From positions 620,001 to 684,000 of the forward strand of contig CANMKB010000002.1 of assembly GCA_947498415.1 (NCBI GenBank): 64,000 nt of DNA, read 5' to 3'. This document shows positions 60,105-64,000 of this stretch, piece by piece; position 1 is the stretch's first letter, and every line of letters starts with the position of its first letter. Below the pieces are notes generated by a model. That model was not told the origin of the DNA. It was given only the letters and a program-made list of their open reading frames with translations, and did no database searches. Both the position numbers and the translations under genes were made by a program. This DNA comes from an uncultured Paracoccaceae bacterium (GTDB lineage Bacteria; Pseudomonadota; Alphaproteobacteria; Rhodobacterales; Rhodobacteraceae).

Positions 60105-62510
60105 ATGCCCCACATCCCGCCTGAGTTTCTGGAATGGTTTGCCAGCAAAGGCTGGTCTATTCATCCTCACCAGGCAGAGATGCTGGACCGTGCTGATGCG
60201 TCATCTCTTCTACTGATTGCCCCAACCGGAGGCGGAAAAACGCTTGCGGGTTTTTTGCCCACTCTTGTGGACTTGTCCCAAGGTGACCACAAAGGGATGC
60301 ACACGCTTTATATCTCTCCGCTCAAGGCCTTAGCGGCCGACATTAAACGTAATTTACGCGCCCCGGTCGAAGACATGGGCCTGTCGGTCCGCATCGAAGA
60401 TCGCACCGGGGATACATCCAGTTTTCAAAAGAAACGACAACGCGCTGATCCGCCGCACATCTTGTTGACCACTCCTGAAAGTTTGGCACTGCTCACCAGC
60501 TACGAGGATGCGGAACGCACGTTCAAAGGACTTAAGCGCGTGGTGGTTGATGAGATCCACGCACTAGCCGAAAGCAAGCGGGGCGACCAACTTATGCTGG
60601 CGTTGGCGCGGTTGCAATCGCTGTGCCCTGATCTACGTCGGGTCGGTTTGTCTGCCACAGTCGATGACCCAGAACATATCGCGCAGTACCTCGCCAAACA
60701 CCCAGATCCCTGCCCAATTTTACATGCGGATCCCGGCCCCGCGCCAGACATCCAGATGCTTACTACCACCGAGCCTCCTCCTTGGTCAGGAGGCGGGGCC
60801 GCCTATGCGATCCCGGCGGTGCTTGAACAGGTTAAGAAACACAAAACCACTCTGATCTTTCACAACACACGGGCGCAGGCCGAAATCTTCTTTCATAAGC
60901 TCTGGCTTGCCAACGAAGACAGCTTGCCCATCGGCATTCACCATGGCTCGTTAGATCGCGCTCAGCGCGAAAAGGTCGAGGCTGCCATGGTGCGCGGCGA
61001 CCTTCGGGCAATCGTCTGTACTGGCAGTTTAGACTTGGGCATCGACTGGGGCGATGTTGATCTGGTTATTCAGGTCGGCGCCCCCAAAAACGTAAAGCGA
61101 TTAGTGCAACGGATAGGCCGGGCCAATCACCGCTACAACGCGCCCTCCAAGGCCCTTCTGGTACCCGCAAACCGTTTTGAGGTGATTGAGTGTGTGGCGG
61201 CCCTTGAGGCCGTACAGGCCGGTGATCTGGATGGTGACACCCCTGCCCCCGGCCCGCGTGATGTGCTGTGTCAACATATCTTGCTGCGGGCAGCCTCTGG
61301 CCCGTTTAAAGCGGATGACCTGTTTGCCGAAATGACCAGCGCGGGCGCCTATGCCAACCTGACACGCGAAGACTTTGAGGATTGTCTGAATTTCTGCGCA
61401 ACCGGTGGCTATGCCTTGCGGGCTTATGACCAATGGCAGCGCCTGCAACGACGCCCTGACGGGCAATGGCAGCTGCGCGATCCGCGTTCTGCTGCGAAAA
61501 TCCGCATGAACGCGGGCACGATCCAAGACAGCGACTTGCTAAAGGTACGTATGAAACGCGCACGCGGTGGAAAACCACTGGGTGAGATCGAAGAGGCCTT
61601 TGCCGCCTCTCTCACAGCCGGAGACACGTTTCTCATCGGTGGACAGATCGTGCGCTATGAGGGGCTGCGCGAACTGACAGTCGAAGTGTCTAAAGAAAAG
61701 GGTCGCAAGCCCAAAGTGGCTGTTTTTTCGGGCTCTAAGTTTTCAACCTCAACCCAACTCAGCCAGCGTATCCTTCGACTGTTCCAACAAGACAGCTGGC
61801 CCCAATTGCCCACCCACACCGCCGAATGGCTACAGCTACAGCGCGACATGTCGGACCTGCCCCAACCAGATCGCTTGCTTGTTGAGAGCTTTCCACATGA
61901 CAGGCGACATCATGTGTGCGTCTACGGCTTTGCAGGGCGAAACGCACAACAAACCTTGGGCCTTTTGCTGACAAAACGCATGGAAGAGCTTGGGCTGGCC
62001 CCAATGGGATTTGTTGCGACCGATTATGCCACCTTAATCTGGGGCCTTGATGCGGTCACAGATCTTAGACCGCTGTTTGATCGCGACGCGATGCGCGAGG
62101 GGTTAGATGGCTGGTTGGCCGGAAATGCCTTGATGAAACGCACTTTTCGGGGGGCTGCCACCATTGCCGGCCTGATCGAACGCAATCAGCCGGGGGCACG
62201 TAAATCTGGACGTCAAGCGACGTTTTCTAGCGATATTCTCTATGACACTTTGCAGAAGTATGACCCTGATCACCTGTTGATGAAGATCACCCGCGACGAA
62301 GCCATGCGCGGTTTGGTTGATTATGCCCGCATCGAAGAAATGCTTGATCGTGTCGCGGGCCGCATTGATCATATCACGCTGGATCGCGTGACACCGCTGT
62401 CTGCACCCTTGTTCTTAGAGGTCGGCAAAGTCAGTGTTTCTGGCAGCGCCGAAGAACGTCTATTGGCCGAGGAAGAAGAAGCCCTATTAGAGGCCGCCGG
62501 GCTAGAATAA
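60105..62510 (+). CDS. Ligase-associated DNA damage response DEXH helicase
   Basis: This 801-residue Lhr-type helicase belongs to a set associated with a DNA ligase and exonuclease in DNA repair loci. Motifs: Walker A APTGGGKT (about 39-46), DEIH (about 149-152), SAT in GLSATVDDPEH, TTLIFHNTRAQAE, and RIGRANHRY. After the core come the winged-helix and Lhr C-terminal domains. The gene is followed after 39 bp by pdeM, its usual companion (often with a ligase and an exonuclease, neither in the window). The substrate is probably RNA-DNA or nicked duplexes; this is from family knowledge. Confidence 0.93.
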   Translation: MPHIPPEFLEWFASKGWSIHPHQAEMLDRADASSLLLIAPTGGGKTLAGFLPTLVDLSQGDHKGMHTLYISPLKALAADIKRNLRAPVEDMGLSVRIEDRTGDTSSFQKKRQRADPPHILLTTPESLALLTSYEDAERTFKGLKRVVVDEIHALAESKRGDQLMLALARLQSLCPDLRRVGLSATVDDPEHIAQYLAKHPDPCPILHADPGPAPDIQMLTTTEPPPWSGGGAAYAIPAVLEQVKKHKTTLIFHNTRAQAEIFFHKLWLANEDSLPIGIHHGSLDRAQREKVEAAMVRGDLRAIVCTGSLDLGIDWGDVDLVIQVGAPKNVKRLVQRIGRANHRYNAPSKALLVPANRFEVIECVAALEAVQAGDLDGDTPAPGPRDVLCQHILLRAASGPFKADDLFAEMTSAGAYANLTREDFEDCLNFCATGGYALRAYDQWQRLQRRPDGQWQLRDPRSAAKIRMNAGTIQDSDLLKVRMKRARGGKPLGEIEEAFAASLTAGDTFLIGGQIVRYEGLRELTVEVSKEKGRKPKVAVFSGSKFSTSTQLSQRILRLFQQDSWPQLPTHTAEWLQLQRDMSDLPQPDRLLVESFPHDRRHHVCVYGFAGRNAQQTLGLLLTKRMEELGLAPMGFVATDYATLIWGLDAVTDLRPLFDRDAMREGLDGWLAGNALMKRTFRGAATIAGLIERNQPGARKSGRQATFSSDILYDTLQKYDPDHLLMKITRDEAMRGLVDYARIEEMLDRVAGRIDHITLDRVTPLSAPLFLEVGKVSVSGSAEERLLAEEEEALLEAAGLE

Positions 62511-62549
62511 CCCTTGTTCGAATCTTTCAAACACGCCACGACTAACAAT

Positions 62550-63215
62550 ATGAAAACCGTAGATTTCTCACTGGCTGGCGTACAACTCACAACGCTTGGA
62601 TCCGGTGCGCTTTGGTGGCGTGACAAAAACCTACTTTGTGTTTCAGATTTACACCTTGGGAAATCCGAGCGTGTGGCACGGCGCGGTGGCAGCCAACTGC
62701 CCCCCTATGACACCCGTGATACGCTGATCCGACTAGAGCAAGATCTGCGCTTTACCAATGCCGAAACCGTGGTTTGTTTAGGCGACAGCTTTGATGATTT
62801 AGACGTGTTGGATGCGATGCCTGAAACAGAAGCCGCTTGGATCAATCGGCTACAGGCCGGGCGCCGCTGGGTTTGGATTGAGGGCAACCACGATCCGGGC
62901 CCGATTGAATTGCCGGGCAGTCATCTGGCCGAACTTCCCTCGCCCCCGCTCACTTTTCGCCACATCGCTGAGCCGGGCCAAAGTGGTGAAATCTCGGGCC
63001 ATTACCATCCGAAAGTGCGCGTACAAACACGTATGCGCGGCATTTCACGGCCTGCGTTTCTGATTGATGCAGATCGGGTGATTATGCCGGCTTATGGCAC
63101 CTACACCGGTGGGTTGCGCAGCAGCGATGAAGTGCTTCAAAAGCTAATGCGTCCCGAAGCCCGCGCGATTGTGATAGGTCAAACCCCTCGTGTGGTGCCG
63201 ATGGGGCGGCGGTAA
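62550..63215 (+). CDS. pdeM: Ligase-associated DNA damage response endonuclease PdeM
   Basis: The 221-residue calcineurin-type metallophosphoesterase has the PdeM motif set: LCVSDLHLGKSERVARRG at about 29-46, CLGDSFDDLD, WIEGNHDPG, and GEISGHYHPKVRVQTRMRG. These supply the two metal sites. It follows the Lhr helicase as in DNA repair loci of this type, supporting the repair role. ATG 62550 is chosen over the TTG 62514; neither has a strong ribosome site, but the first residues of the family agree with MKTVDFSLAG. Confidence 0.93.
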   Translation: MKTVDFSLAGVQLTTLGSGALWWRDKNLLCVSDLHLGKSERVARRGGSQLPPYDTRDTLIRLEQDLRFTNAETVVCLGDSFDDLDVLDAMPETEAAWINRLQAGRRWVWIEGNHDPGPIELPGSHLAELPSPPLTFRHIAEPGQSGEISGHYHPKVRVQTRMRGISRPAFLIDADRVIMPAYGTYTGGLRSSDEVLQKLMRPEARAIVIGQTPRVVPMGRR

Positions 63216-63310
63216 AATGTTCATCAGCCGCGGCTTTTGGGTGGCGGCTTGATTTGGCCTTGCTATCTCTCCATAGCTTAAGTGCGAACAGACGTCTGGG
63301 AGAAGACCAA

Positions 63311-63832
63311 GTGCAGGATTCTAAATCTAAAAAAGTGCTGATTTTGGCATTGGTGGCAGCTTGCGGACTTGCTGGATGTGCGCGCCCATCCAAAGCCCCA
63401 AAAGCGACAGCTTCGGCGTCGGATATCAATTGCATGGCACGTGCGATGTATTTTGAATCAAACCGGTCTAGCCGCGACGGCATGATTGCGGTGGGCAGCG
63501 TGGTTATGAACCGTGTACAGTCTTCTGACTTCCCGAACAACGTTTGCGCTGTGGTCAGCCAAAAGAACCAATTCGCCCCGGGCTTAATGACCAAGAAGAT
63601 GACAGGTCAGGCGAAAGCACTAGCTGAAAATTCCGCATCTGCGGTACTGGCTGGAGAGCGGCACCCAAATGTCGGCGGTGCGCGGTTTTTCCACGCGGCA
63701 TGGTACAATGCCAACTTCAACAATATCCATTATGTGGTGACCACCGGTGGAAATGCCTTTTATGAAAAACGGCGTCCCAAGGATGTGACACGGCCAAACC
63801 CGCTGCCAAATACCGAAGGCGTTACAGGCTAA
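63311..63832 (+). CDS. SleB-like cell wall hydrolase (lipoprotein)
   Basis: The 173-residue protein belongs to the SleB/Hydrolase_2 family of peptidoglycan lytic enzymes. A lipobox (LVAACGLAGC, Cys at about 22) follows GTG 63311, so it is probably a lipoprotein. The catalytic domain has ARAMYFESNRSSRDGMIAVG with the catalytic Glu, SVVMNRVQSSDFPNNVCAVV, QFAPG and GGARFFHAAWYN. GTG start is chosen because the upstream extension does not include a typical signal. GGGAGAAG lies 5-12 bases before. Its action should be at the cell wall during growth or division. Confidence 0.9.
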   Translation: MQDSKSKKVLILALVAACGLAGCARPSKAPKATASASDINCMARAMYFESNRSSRDGMIAVGSVVMNRVQSSDFPNNVCAVVSQKNQFAPGLMTKKMTGQAKALAENSASAVLAGERHPNVGGARFFHAAWYNANFNNIHYVVTTGGNAFYEKRRPKDVTRPNPLPNTEGVTG

Positions 63833-64000
63833 GTTGCGCGTCACCGCCATTTTGCGCTCAGCAATGACTTGTGTGCACGCACTCAGGCAGCTTAAACGGG
63901 GTGGCATCGACCGTGTCCCCCACGCATATGCGCTGTCGGCACGACCATCACACGATCAAAGGCTTTCTGATGCCCACCAAGTCCAAACTACACCCCCGTA
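63833..64000. other. Right end of the window, nothing supported
   Basis: The last 168 bases contain no CDS I can defend. A plus-strand frame from the ATG at 63864 is open to the edge (about 45 codons) but looks like chance. The minus strand has stop codons in all frames within the last 70 bases, so a gene ending at the edge could only be tiny in the window. Confidence 0.5.

Overview
This is a chromosomal window of an alphaproteobacterium of the order Rhodobacterales, most likely the marine Roseobacter group. Several things point there: a SAM/SAH-type riboswitch directly in front of metK (a class known from Rhodobacterales), an irr-type Fur regulator divergent from fabA-fabB-fabI, the phoH-ybeY-corC-lnt-metK block, a TAXI-type TRAP transporter, and DNA-ligase-associated helicase and PdeM genes. 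Most of the window is core chromosome. I see no rRNA genes, CRISPR arrays or insertion sequences, and one tRNA gene.

Layout. Positions 1-3600 are the end of an integrated element inserted downstream of the 3' end of a tRNA-Ser(GCU) gene (3761-3850). It carries a replication-type winged-helix gene that runs off the left edge, an excisionase-like HTH protein, an unknown protein, a tyrosine integrase and a small nuclease with the catalytic domain of DpnI. The last three form one tight operon. Positions 3950-4080 hold a candidate small RNA with its own promoter and terminator. Positions 4162-13201 carry a LysR regulator, nucleoside hydrolase, ychF, trpA, phenylalanine hydroxylase with its pterin dehydratase and an Lrp regulator, lldD and a sulfotransferase-like gene. 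Positions 13320-16139 carry rplY, a C13 peptidase, pth and a DUF2237 gene. Positions 16136-17437 encode a possible membrane signalling system: a membrane-bound LuxR-type regulator and two exported PepSY-like proteins, one with a long Asp/Glu tail.

Positions 17669-28884 hold trpB, trpF, lapA-like, ihfB, a DEAD-box helicase, rpsA, a Hint-domain protein, a GNAT enzyme, cmk and aroA. Positions 29112-36417 form a catabolic locus: a TAXI-TRAP transporter, a RpiR regulator, a beta-keto acid cleavage enzyme and a class III aminotransferase, with two inverted repeats in the shared promoter. Positions 36414-44236 hold trmB, an inserted TetR/sterol desaturase module, and the metK-lnt-corC-ybeY-phoH block. 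Positions 44395-45303 encode two envelope proteins that share a short Trp/Asp/Cys-rich motif.

Positions 46198-53826 include miaB, a fatty acid desaturase, an XRE regulator, irr, fabA-fabB-fabI and an FKBP isomerase, so membrane lipid synthesis is concentrated here. From 53966 to the end are hydrolases, a decayed-looking pcaD/pcaB pair (the PcaD relative lacks its nucleophile serine, the PcaB relative its signature), an MFS exporter, a persulfide-sensor-like ArsR protein, the ligase-associated helicase and PdeM nuclease, and a SleB-like cell wall hydrolase.

The best candidates for something undescribed are the DpnI-like nuclease coupled to the integrase, the PepSY/LuxR module, the paired envelope motif proteins, the TRAP/BKACE/aminotransferase pathway and the degenerate pcaD/pcaB pair.
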